Shown in pieces: positions 56,864 through 64,000 of a DNA stretch of 64,000 nt (the stretch's first letter is position 1; each line of letters begins with the position of its first letter). A model generated the notes under the pieces. That model was not told the DNA's origin. It did no database searches and saw only the letters and a list, made by a program, of their open reading frames with translations. The DNA is from Halalkalibacter akibai JCM 9157. Its GTDB lineage: Bacteria; Bacillota; Bacilli; Bacillales; Bacillaceae_D. Both the position numbers and the translations under genes were made by a program. The stretch is taken from contig NZ_BAUV01000015.1 of assembly GCF_000513135.1 (NCBI RefSeq), positions 1 through 64,000 of the forward strand, read 5' to 3'.

Positions 56864-58600
56864 TTATTGTGTAAGCTGCTGCTTTGCAAATTTACGGTAT
56901 AACTCATGTGTTTCAAATAGTTCTTGATGAGTTCCAGTTCCTGTTACTTCACCGTTTTCTATAAAAACTATTTTATTAGCATCTACGATTGTTGACAAGC
57001 GATGTGCAATAACGAAGGTTGTACGACCTTCCATTAATCTGGTTAATGCTTGTTGAACGACTAGCTCTGATTGACTGTCTAAACTAGCGGTTGCTTCATC
57101 CATCATTAGCAATTTGGGATCACGTAAAAAGGCACGCGCAATCGCGATTCGTTGGCGTTGGCCTCCAGAGAGCTTAACTCCTCTTTCACCGACCTTCGTT
57201 TCTAGCTTATCTGGAAACTGTCGTATGAATTCGTCTGCATACGCCATTTTCGCAACTTCCCACAACTTTGCATCAGCAATTTGGTCAGCATCTTCCAATC
57301 CATAGCATAGGTTTTCACGTATTGTACCTGCCATCATTGCATTTTCTTGAGATACATAGCCTATTTGGTTACGCCAAGATTCCAAGGAAAGCTCTTTAAT
57401 TGGCGTTTGACCAATGAGGATTTCTCCATGAGTCGGTTCATAAAAACGTTCTAATAAGGCAAACATGGTAGTTTTCCCACCACCACTTGGTCCGGCAAAA
57501 GCAATCATTTCTCCTGGATTTGCTACAAATGAAATATCTTTCAGGACTGGTTCTTGTTCACTATATGAAAATGAAACATCTTTAACAGTTAGTGGTTGAT
57601 TGGATATATCCATTTCTTTACCTTTATGCTCTTCTTCTAACGGGAGGTCTAAGATTTCTATAATGCGTTCTGTCGCACCTTTTGCTTTTTGCAATTGTGT
57701 AAAAAACATCGCAAATGAAGTAATAGGCATAATAATTTGAAAGAGGTAGAGTAGAAAAGCAACTAAGGAACCCGTTGTCATCGTGCCGTTTGCAACACGA
57801 ATCCCACCGTAACCAATGATAATGACAATGACTGCCATAACAATTAAATACATTAAGGGCCCAATTAACGAGAAAATACGAGCTTCCTTCAAACCGTAAC
57901 CTAACAGTTTTTTAATTCCATTTAAACCATTTTGTTCTTCTTTCCCCTCTGCTGTAGACGCTTTCATCAATCGTATTTCACCAATTGTTTGTTGCACATG
58001 GCCTGAGAATACAGCTGTTTCATCTTGTAACCCTCGAGAAATTTTGGCCATTTTACGGCCGAGGGGAATCATGAAAGCTAGTGTAAGCGGAACGGAAATT
58101 AACATTAAACTTGTCATTTTCCAATCCATAATTAACAGAATCGTAACGGCTCCGATAATAGAAATGATGCCAGTAACGAATTGCGGGAAATGGTTTGAGA
58201 TTAAATCACGTACAATACTCGTATCATTCACAACTCGACTTACAGAAGCACCGCTAGATTGTTTATCAAAATAACTGACAGGTAAGCGTACTAATTTTGT
58301 CCACATGCGGTTACGTAAACCCGCAACAATTTTTTGTCCTACATAACTTAAAAGATAAATGGAAATTCCGTTTATGATAGCATGAGCAATAAAAGCGATT
58401 ACGATTGCGACAATAATCATGCTATTTAAAGCTTCAACTGAAAAGCCATCAATTAATTCTCTCGTGAGTAAGGGCACAAGAAGACCAACTAAAGTGGTAA
58501 TCACACTTGCAAGCAAACCGATAACTAATGCAAGTTTAGGTATGTTCGTTGATAAAATTAAAGACATAAAAGGTTTGGTGCTTTGACGTGTTTGATCCAT
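56864..58600 (-). CDS. ABC multidrug exporter (BmrA/LmrA-type half-transporter)
   Basis: This is a 578-residue half-transporter with a six-helix membrane domain (about 20-310) fused to an ATPase domain. Walker A is GPSGGGKTT, the Q-loop is YVSQENAM, the signature is LSGGQRQRIAIARAFL, Walker B is LLMMDEATASLDS and the H-loop His is in FVIAHRLSTI. The order and length match BmrA/LmrA homodimeric exporters. The start ATG is at 58600, with GGAGC before it. It is monocistronic. Substrate unknown; lipophilic drugs are typical. Confidence 0.95.
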   Translation of the reverse strand: MDQTRQSTKPFMSLILSTNIPKLALVIGLLASVITTLVGLLVPLLTRELIDGFSVEALNSMIIVAIVIAFIAHAIINGISIYLLSYVGQKIVAGLRNRMWTKLVRLPVSYFDKQSSGASVSRVVNDTSIVRDLISNHFPQFVTGIISIIGAVTILLIMDWKMTSLMLISVPLTLAFMIPLGRKMAKISRGLQDETAVFSGHVQQTIGEIRLMKASTAEGKEEQNGLNGIKKLLGYGLKEARIFSLIGPLMYLIVMAVIVIIIGYGGIRVANGTMTTGSLVAFLLYLFQIIMPITSFAMFFTQLQKAKGATERIIEILDLPLEEEHKGKEMDISNQPLTVKDVSFSYSEQEPVLKDISFVANPGEMIAFAGPSGGGKTTMFALLERFYEPTHGEILIGQTPIKELSLESWRNQIGYVSQENAMMAGTIRENLCYGLEDADQIADAKLWEVAKMAYADEFIRQFPDKLETKVGERGVKLSGGQRQRIAIARAFLRDPKLLMMDEATASLDSQSELVVQQALTRLMEGRTTFVIAHRLSTIVDANKIVFIENGEVTGTGTHQELFETHELYRKFAKQQLTQ

Positions 58601-58757
58601 TATTTAGCTCCTAAAAGTATAATTTATTAAACGTTTAGAACCGTACAGTACATGTATAAAAGTTCATACATTATTATAGCATGTTTGCATTATATGGAAG
58701 ACTAAATACAACTAGAATTGAACAGGGGAGGAAGCTCTTCCTAACACGAACTCATAT

Positions 58758-58792
58758 AAAAAACAACTTCCGCATGTGAAGTTGTTTTTTTA
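58758..58792. terminator. Bidirectional hairpin
   Basis: AAACAACTTC-cgcatgt-GAAGTTGTTT with A/T runs on both sides. It can act as a terminator in either direction; on the minus strand it follows the Mrp-like gene and the repeat element. Confidence 0.75.
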
Positions 58793-58814
58793 ATTTGGCA
58801 GTTTTTCGTAATCA

Positions 58815-59130
58815 AAGCGGACGGGATGGGGGCACGACTCCTGCAGGAGGGAAGGGAGGGCACTGAAAAATTCCTTTTTAGCAGATTCAAGGAAGCAGCA
58901 ATGGCTTCACACGTTGCGCGCCTGCTATGAGAAACCCACTCATAGCAAGCTTTAAAAGATTGCAACGGTTTCGCTCATTGCTTAGAGACCACTGAAAAAG
59001 CTGAAAAACACACCTTTTTCAGTGGCCTCAGGGAAGGGCAAGTGGAAATCCACCGGCGCAGCCGGTTAGTTCCACGCCCGCCTGCGGAAAGCGTGCCCCC
59101 CCATCCCGGTAGCGGGTTCGAAGCGAGTTT
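58815..59130. repeat. GC-rich non-coding element with terminal inverted repeats
   Basis: This 300-base non-coding stretch is clearly more GC-rich than its surroundings. Its ends are inverted: GGGATGGGGGCACG (58823-58836) and CGTGCCCCCCCATCCC (59092-59107), with CCTGCAGG and CCTGCGG just inside. An internal stem CCACTGAAAAAG/CTTTTTCAGTGG is also present. It resembles interspersed repeats known in Bacillaceae genomes, with no coding capacity. Confidence 0.65.
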
Positions 59131-59173
59131 TCAAGGCCACTCTTTTTAAATAAAAACAGACTTCATTTTTAAG

Positions 59174-59929
59174 TTAAATGGATTCAACTGACTGATTGTT
59201 GACTTTTTCTATAAGTGATTTTGCCAATGTTTCATAAAGTTCTTTCAAAACTGGCTCTTCACTTATTAGAACAGAAGGTTGACCGTTTTCTTGCGGGGCT
59301 GCAAGAGGAATGGAAGCAAGTAATTCAGTCTCTAACTTTTTTGCAAGTGTTTCACCACCACCCTTGCCAAAGAGATGATATTTATCCGTTCCATTTGGTG
59401 AAAAATAAGACATATTCTCAACGACTCCGAGTATCGTATGATTCGTTTGCTTTGCCATTAGCCCCGTGCGTTCTGCAACATGTACCGCGTTCGGGTGAGG
59501 CGTTGTAACAATAATCTCTTGACATTCTGGCAATTTTTGATGTAAATCCAAAGCCATGTCACCAGTACCAGGAGGCAAGTCAAGGATAATAAAATCCTGT
59601 TTGCCCCAGATCACTTCATCAAAAAAGTGTCCTACCATTTTTCCTATCATGGGACCACGCCACACTACAGGTTCATTGCCTTTTACTAGAAATCCCATTG
59701 ACATGAGTGTAATACTTTCATGTCCTACAGGTATGATTTTATTATTCATCGTTTTAGGTTTGGAATCTACGTTTAATATTTTAGGAATACTATATCCGTA
59801 TATATCTAAATCAATTAAAGCAACTTTTTTACCTAAGTTTGCTAACGATAAAGCGATATTAACGGCCACGGTTGATTTTCCTACTCCACCTTTTCCACTT
59901 GTGATTGCTATTACATTTCCGTTTATCAT
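59174..59929 (-). CDS. Mrp/NBP35-family P-loop ATPase (SalA-like)
   Basis: This is a 251-residue MinD-like ATPase. The deviant Walker A motif is SGKGGVGKST, followed by LIDLDIYGYSIPK and DLPPGTGDMALDL. Mrp/ApbC/NBP35 proteins deliver Fe-S clusters through a C-terminal CxxC, but here that region reads NMSYFSPNGTDKYHLFGKGG with no cysteine pair, as in Bacillus SalA-like proteins. The N-terminal DUF59 domain is absent. An extended perfect Fnr dyad lies about 50 bases upstream, between this gene and fnr, so it is probably induced anaerobically. A role in assembling or regulating Fe-S or molybdoenzymes is inference. Confidence 0.85.
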   Translation of the reverse strand: MINGNVIAITSGKGGVGKSTVAVNIALSLANLGKKVALIDLDIYGYSIPKILNVDSKPKTMNNKIIPVGHESITLMSMGFLVKGNEPVVWRGPMIGKMVGHFFDEVIWGKQDFIILDLPPGTGDMALDLHQKLPECQEIIVTTPHPNAVHVAERTGLMAKQTNHTILGVVENMSYFSPNGTDKYHLFGKGGGETLAKKLETELLASIPLAAPQENGQPSVLISEEPVLKELYETLAKSLIEKVNNQSVESI

Positions 59930-59978
59930 AATTGATCACTCCCTAATACATACAATAAACGATATCATGAAGAAAAAC

Positions 59979-59994
59979 TGTGAGGAGCATCACA
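59979..59994. promoter_or_regulatory. Fnr box upstream of the Mrp-like gene
   Basis: TGTGA-ggagca-TCACA is a perfect dyad within a longer palindrome with arms AAAAACTGTGA/TCACAGTTTTT. It is 50 bases upstream of the Mrp-like ATG. Confidence 0.8.
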
Positions 59995-60031
59995 GTTTTT
60001 AAAGGGAGCCGTTCTTCCTACCCAAAGAGAA

Positions 60032-60080
60032 AGAGGGAGTGTTTTAAAGGATACTTTATCCTTTTGAAACACTCCCTCTG
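60032..60080 (-). terminator. fnr terminator
   Basis: AGAGGGAGTGTTT...AAACACTCCCTCT encloses a second stem AAAGGATA/TATCCTTT, giving a very long hairpin directly after fnr. It lacks a strong T-run, but its stability suggests termination. Confidence 0.75.
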
Positions 60081-60110
60081 AAAAATTAATCGGAATAATA
60101 CCCTGTCTTG

Positions 60111-60826
60111 TTACATTCTACAAATTTCTAACGGACAATTCTCACAATGACAAATTTGTTTTAATTCTTCTAGGTTACGAACAATTAAATAACCTTTATC
60201 TTGGCTAAGAATTTCTTTAGAACGTAAATCAGATAACATTCGGTTTACACTTTCTCTTGTTGCGCCGATGTATTCTCCTAATTCACCATTTTTCACTTTT
60301 TTCGTAATCCGAATTCCTTCTGAATCTTTTCTCCATAAGAATTCGCCATTCTAATCAGAGTAGAACATAAAGCACCAAGTTTACCGTGGAATGTTAAATC
60401 CCGTAACTTTGATTGTGTGATCTGGTTTAATAATGAAGTCCATTTAAGAAATTCAACAGCAATCTCACCTTGTTGCCATAAGATAATTTCTAAGTCTTTT
60501 TGTTGAATGACTCCAATCACACTATCTTTCATGACTTGTGCATTATAGGCATATTTAATATTCATAAAGCTACTCAATTCACCAAACAAGTCACCATTAC
60601 TAAACATATTTAGGATATATTCTTTTCCATCTGAAGTCGCTTTGGTCATTTTAACGTGACCTTCTTTAATATAAAATAATTTATCAGCTTGATCACCTTC
60701 CCAAAATAGGTAAGAACCAGCTTCTACTTTTTGTTCGTACATAATATCGGTTAAAGCCGTTAATGTTTTATCTGAAAGATGGAATGTATTTTGTTGGATA
60801 TTTCGCTCAAGTGTTAATTTTGTCAT
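60111..60826 (-). pseudogene. fnr: Anaerobic regulator Fnr, frameshifted by one base
   Basis: Read through one frameshift at 60327-60330, this encodes 238 residues, the same length as B. subtilis Fnr. It has a cyclic-nucleotide-type sensor fold (FYIKEGHVKMTKATSDGKEY, NGDLFGELSS), the dimer helix QSKLRDLTFHGKLGALCSTL and a Crp-type HTH (GELGEYIGATRESVNRMLSD). The C-terminal CENCPLEIC (Cys228, Cys231, Cys236) and an Asp in SKLRD are the expected [4Fe-4S] ligands of Bacillus-type Fnr. One A is missing in TATGGAGAAAAG; with it, YGEKDSEGIRITKKVKNGE results. As written, the HTH would be lost. ATG 60826 follows GGGGG. The Fnr box upstream suggests autoregulation. Confidence 0.93.
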
Positions 60827-60883
60827 TGTAATTCCCCCTGACATCTGAATAACTTCATTATAGAGGATATATAAAAAAGAAAA

Positions 60884-60899
60884 TGTGATAAAAATCACA
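60884..60899. promoter_or_regulatory. Fnr box between fnr and the mobA-like gene
   Basis: TGTGA-taaaaa-TCACA is a perfect dyad 58 bases upstream of the fnr ATG and about 104 bases upstream of the divergent mobA-like ATG. It may serve both promoters. Confidence 0.85.
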
Positions 60900-61002
60900 C
60901 CTATTAAAAACAGGCTCATGTCAACTTAAGTTAGAACTGTGATCAAGTTAACAGCAAATTCGCTTCATTCAATCTATAGTTTAGCTAAGGAGGTGTGAAG
61001 CA

Positions 61003-61596
61003 ATGAACGTAACAGGTGTAATTATAGATTGTGAGTCGAAAAAAGAGTTTGATACTGCAGGACTACTAAAGATAGGCGAGGAAACGGTGATCGAGAGACA
61101 AATTAATGAAATGAAAAAAGTTTGTCAGGAAATCATACTAGTCACTAACAAACCGCATGCATACTTACCTGTTCTAGGAAGCTCCATTCGAATCATCACT
61201 GATTATTTTAAAGGGACAGGTACTTTAAGTGGGATGCACGCGGCACTAGCGCTAGCTAAAAACGAGACATTATGGGTCGTTACTCCGGATATGCCTTTTC
61301 TCTCAGTCAAAGTAATGACAAATATGCTAAAGGAAATGAAACAATCAAATGTCCAATTAGTTGTTCCTGAGTGGAATGGCCACTTACAATTATTTCATGG
61401 TTTATATGATCGTTCCTGTCTGAAAATTACGGAAGAATTAGTTGAGCAAGAACAGTTAGGGATTATAAATCTACTTGAACGCATTAAGTTTAAAATTGTG
61501 CGATATGATGAGCTTATTCCATTTTCTTTTAGAATATTAAATAAAGAAGACTATCAAAAAGCTTTACAATTAATAATAGAGAACCAAGTTTCTTAA
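61003..61596 (+). CDS. MobA-like nucleotidyltransferase (molybdenum cofactor)
   Basis: This 197-residue protein resembles MobA, which joins GMP to molybdopterin to make the guanine dinucleotide cofactor used by nitrate reductases. Recognisable parts are VTNKPHAYLPV, GTGTLSGMHAALALAKNETL and the TPDMPFLSVKVM motif (metal-binding Asp). The N-terminal glycine-rich loop, normally LAGGxSxRMG, is degenerate here (GVIIDCESKKEFDTAGLL), so nucleotide binding may be altered. AGGAGG precedes the ATG. It lies between fnr and the molybdoenzyme operon, which matches a cofactor role. The upstream Fnr box may control it. Confidence 0.78.
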   Translation: MNVTGVIIDCESKKEFDTAGLLKIGEETVIERQINEMKKVCQEIILVTNKPHAYLPVLGSSIRIITDYFKGTGTLSGMHAALALAKNETLWVVTPDMPFLSVKVMTNMLKEMKQSNVQLVVPEWNGHLQLFHGLYDRSCLKITEELVEQEQLGIINLLERIKFKIVRYDELIPFSFRILNKEDYQKALQLIIENQVS

Positions 61597-61765
61597 TAGA
61601 AAAGTAAACGATTTATTTACTTATATAAAACGTTTCATTCATAGATTAGAATTTCTGTAAACACAAGGCAACCATTCAAGAAGGAGGCTTTGTGTTTATT
61701 TTTATTTTATTTAATTTTCTCAATCGCTTTAGTGGCAGTGACTTAGAGATTTGAAATATAAATAG

Positions 61766-61781
61766 TGTGAGCAACGTCACA
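61766..61781. promoter_or_regulatory. Fnr box upstream of the molybdoenzyme operon
   Basis: TGTGA-gcaacg-TCACA is a perfect dyad 67 bases upstream of the ATG at 61848. Confidence 0.85.
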
Positions 61782-61847
61782 GTTTTCTTTGGAAGACAAT
61801 CTTACAATGTGTTTAACAAGTTCAACAAGAAAGTAAGGAGTGGCAAA

Positions 61848-62984
61848 ATGAATCAGATTGAAAGATCTTTTTATTCAAAAGCAAGCATGTATTCATTTGG
61901 GATTGTAATGATATTAATTTTTTTAATGTGGATCGGAACGGGACAGTTTTCACACGTAGATATAATGCTTTTCGGATATTTAATATCATCATTCGTATTT
62001 GCAATTGGGATGACAATTCGCATGTGCGCATGGGCCGTACGTCCAGCAACTCATCAAGTATTAAAAAGAAGTTTCGCCAACATGAAGAAAAGAAAGAGAG
62101 TAAAAAGAAATTGGAAAGCGATTGTAAAAACAATTATTGACAACATTATCTTACAAAAGTTTATTTTTAAACGTGGTATCTATCGTGGCATTATGCACTG
62201 GCTAATTGCCTGGGGCTGTATCGGATCATTTGCAATTACGTTCGGTTTAACTTTTGGGTGGATGCATTTTAAACTAATTGATCCTGAGACTTATCAAATG
62301 GTAGTAATGGGAATTCCGACTATAACGATGGCTGCAAACGGCTTATTTGCTCAACTGGTATATGAAGGATTAAATATTACGGCCATGATGGTCTTAGTCG
62401 GTGTGACAATGGCCCTTATTAGACGGTCAAGAAATCAAGATGTCAAAGTTACTCAGCGTGTCGAATTTGACTTGTTACCTTTATATATTTTGCTTTGGGT
62501 AACCGTTTCAGGATTGTTACTAACCGTTTCTTATAAATTATTGGGTGGATGGATGCATTCCTATCTTGCCTTAATTCATCAAATTACAGTAGTCATTTTC
62601 TTAGTCTATTTCCCATTTGGTAAACTATTTCATCTACCTGTTCGGCCTCTTGCAACGGCTGTACCGATGAACTACCAAGAAGTCGTAGGGGTTGATACAA
62701 GAGAGTGTAAATCTTGCGAAACACCATACAGCAATGACGATCAAATAGATGACGTGAAAGAAATTCTTGGGGCACAAAGCTTTGATCTTCAGCTAGCAGA
62801 CGGTTCCTATTTAGCAGACTATTGCCCAAGTTGCCGAAGAAGAATTAGGGTAATGAAGCAATTAAACATTCCATCGAATTTGCCTTCACCAAATAGACCT
62901 ATTCAAACAAATAACGGAATTCATATTCCTGGGTTTGGTCAAAAAAGAGACGATTCCTACTATAAGAAGACGGGGGAGAAATAA
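61848..62984 (+). CDS. Cytochrome-b/NarI-like membrane protein with C-terminal zinc-ribbon motif
   Basis: This is a 378-residue protein with about six transmembrane helices. Candidate haem-ligand histidines sit in RGIMHWLIAWGCIGSFAITF and SYLALIHQITVVIFLVYFPF followed by GKLFH, a pattern like NarI/HdrE-type quinol-oxidising subunits. The cytoplasmic tail carries two CxxC pairs (CKSCETP and CPSCRRR), which look like a zinc ribbon or small metal site. ATG 61848 follows TAAGGAG; an upstream in-frame GTG is rejected. The stop TAA is directly followed by the ATG of a molybdopterin oxidoreductase, so it is likely that enzyme's electron-donor subunit. Confidence 0.75.
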   Translation: MNQIERSFYSKASMYSFGIVMILIFLMWIGTGQFSHVDIMLFGYLISSFVFAIGMTIRMCAWAVRPATHQVLKRSFANMKKRKRVKRNWKAIVKTIIDNIILQKFIFKRGIYRGIMHWLIAWGCIGSFAITFGLTFGWMHFKLIDPETYQMVVMGIPTITMAANGLFAQLVYEGLNITAMMVLVGVTMALIRRSRNQDVKVTQRVEFDLLPLYILLWVTVSGLLLTVSYKLLGGWMHSYLALIHQITVVIFLVYFPFGKLFHLPVRPLATAVPMNYQEVVGVDTRECKSCETPYSNDDQIDDVKEILGAQSFDLQLADGSYLADYCPSCRRRIRVMKQLNIPSNLPSPNRPIQTNNGIHIPGFGQKRDDSYYKKTGEK

Positions 62985-64000
62985 ATGAGTGACTTTCTAG
63001 TAAAAGATGGCGTGAAAAATTTACAAAAACCAGGTGAAAAATTAATTACAACACACTGTTGTTACTGTGGAATGCAATGTGGCATGCACATTAGAGTGAA
63101 TGAAAAAACAAATAAAGTCGTTGGAGTTGAGCCGAGATACGACTGGCCAGTAACTTTAGGCAAGATGTGTCCAAAAGGAGTAACAGCGTATCAAACGGTT
63201 AATCATAAAGACCGTATTTTAAAACCTCTTATAAAGAAGAATGGAAAATTCGTAGAATCAAGCTGGAAAGAAGCTTACGATTTAATCGAGAAAAATTTTA
63301 AAAAATTACAAAAAGACCACGGAAAAGATGCTGTTAGCGTTTTTGGCGGTGTATCAATGACGAATGAAAAGTGCTACTTGGTTGGAAAATATGCGCGGGT
63401 TGGACTTGGAACAAGATTCCTAGATTATAATGGTCGCTTCTGTATGTCTTCAGCTGCTGGAGGATTTATGAAAACATTAGGAGTTGACCGTGGATCGAGC
63501 TTACCTTTACCTGAGTTTGAACATACCGATTGTCTATTTATGGCTGGTTCCAATACGGCTGAATGTCACCCGACCATGATTCAATGGTTATGGAAGGCGA
63601 AAGATAAAGGAGCTAAATTAATCGTTGCCGATCCAAGAGAAACACCGACTGCTCGCGTCGCTGACGTTCATTTAGATTTAAAACCAGGGACCGATTCTGC
63701 ATTAGCTAACGGTTTGATGCATCTTATTATTAAAAATAATCAAGTCGATAAAGAGTTTGTTCAAACCCGTTGTAATAACTATGAAGAGTTAGAAGCGATG
63801 GTTGAAAAATTCACACCAGCCTATACATCGGAAATTACAGGTGTCTCTATTGAAAAAATCATCAAAGCCGCTTCTATTTATGGTGAGTCACCACGTTCGA
63901 TCGTTACTTTTTGCCGCGGAATAGAACAACAAAATAAAGGAGTAGATAACGTTTCACTCTATACTTCTATGGCTCTATTAAGAGGCCAAGTAGGTAAGTT
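62985..64000 (+). CDS. Molybdopterin oxidoreductase, nitrate-reductase-like catalytic subunit, 5' part
   Basis: The first 338 residues of a bis-MGD molybdoenzyme are present; the gene runs off the window. The N-terminal [4Fe-4S] ligands are Cys25, Cys28, Cys32 and Cys62 (CYCGMQC, KMCPKG). The probable Mo ligand is Cys153 in GRFCMSSAAGG, the Cys-type seen in NapA/NasA and some formate dehydrogenases. AGSNTAECHPTMIQWLWKAK and VADPRETPTARVADVHLDLK are cofactor-binding blocks. No Tat signal is present, so the enzyme is cytoplasmic. GGGGGAG precedes the ATG. Context (Fnr box, narK, nirBD, MobA-like) favours nitrate reductase; formate dehydrogenase is the alternative. Confidence 0.85.
   Translation, partial: MSDFLVKDGVKNLQKPGEKLITTHCCYCGMQCGMHIRVNEKTNKVVGVEPRYDWPVTLGKMCPKGVTAYQTVNHKDRILKPLIKKNGKFVESSWKEAYDLIEKNFKKLQKDHGKDAVSVFGGVSMTNEKCYLVGKYARVGLGTRFLDYNGRFCMSSAAGGFMKTLGVDRGSSLPLPEFEHTDCLFMAGSNTAECHPTMIQWLWKAKDKGAKLIVADPRETPTARVADVHLDLKPGTDSALANGLMHLIIKNNQVDKEFVQTRCNNYEELEAMVEKFTPAYTSEITGVSIEKIIKAASIYGESPRSIVTFCRGIEQQNKGVDNVSLYTSMALLRGQVGK

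Noticed and set aside
58741-58965. Minus-strand ORF in the GC-rich repeat
   Set aside because: Open by chance in a GC-rich structured element; no ribosome site and composition unlike proteins here.
59970-60003. Terminator at the AAAAACTGTGA/TCACAGTTTTT palindrome
   Set aside because: The core is a perfect Fnr dyad placed as a promoter site, and fnr already has its own long hairpin just upstream.
61822-62133. Minus-strand ORF of 103 codons opposite the cytochrome-b-like gene
   Set aside because: Antisense of a well-supported membrane protein gene with a good ribosome site.

Overview
The window is low-GC DNA from a spore-forming member of the Bacillaceae or a close relative. Supporting evidence: an alpha/beta-type small acid-soluble spore protein, CotF-like spore coat proteins, a SpoIIP-like amidase, a T-box leader, DUF3243, a Bacillus-type Fnr with its Fe-S cysteines at the C-terminus, strong AGGAGG ribosome sites and many TTG/GTG starts. 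The gene content suggests a facultative anaerobe that reduces nitrate and nitrite to ammonium and carries out mixed-acid fermentation. The species cannot be named from the sequence alone.

Layout. 0-4 kb: 3' end of msrB, a two-domain glycosyltransferase gene broken by one base, four tandem 52-bp hairpin repeats, narK. 4-12 kb: nirBD, pflBA and hcp, each behind a consensus Fnr box. 12-14 kb: T-box-controlled argS. 14-21 kb: SASP, gene remnants, SET-domain protein, GNAT/MocR divergent pair, DUF3243, OFA-family transporter, GAF-PAS histidine kinase. 21.5-25 kb: ECF sigma factor between two zinc-finger anti-sigma candidates, with two membrane proteins. 25-31.5 kb: aldo-keto reductase, spore coat pair, CIRCE-controlled htpG, MurJ/SpoVB-family flippase. 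31.7-32.5 kb: c-di-GMP-I riboswitch with a small ORF, then a ComFB-family protein. 32.7-34 kb: ECF sigma factor and a membrane SpoIIP-like protein. 34-38 kb: decayed small membrane genes, a Thermus/Rickettsia-type isocitrate dehydrogenase, GNAT. 38.3-39.5 kb: TIR-like effector coupled to a 58-residue protein. 40-45.6 kb: aldo-keto reductase, DMT permease, ZorA/ZorB-like motor pair, RNA methyltransferase. 46-53 kb: two-component system and an RND efflux pair. 53-58.6 kb: two SDR enzymes, DnaJ-C28 domain protein, Tag glycosylase, methionine aminopeptidase, ABC exporter. 58.7-59.1 kb: GC-rich non-coding repeat. 59-64 kb: Mrp-like ATPase, fnr, MobA-like protein, a cytochrome-b-like membrane subunit and the 5' part of a molybdopterin nitrate-reductase-like gene.

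How it fits together. Seven TGTGA-N6-TCACA-type boxes lie upstream of narK, nirBD, pflBA, hcp, the Mrp-like gene, fnr itself (and the divergent mobA-like gene) and the terminal molybdoenzyme operon. The fnr gene is in the same window. This is a compact anaerobic regulon covering nitrate/nitrite transport, nitrate reduction, ammonifying nitrite reduction, nitrosative defence and fermentation.

Caution. At least seven otherwise normal genes, including fnr, two histidine kinases, an efflux adaptor and a transporter, are each interrupted by one single-base indel, mostly a one-base loss and often in a homopolymer. This pattern looks more like residual indel errors in a draft sequence than real gene decay. 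The products of those genes should be taken as probably intact until the reads are checked.
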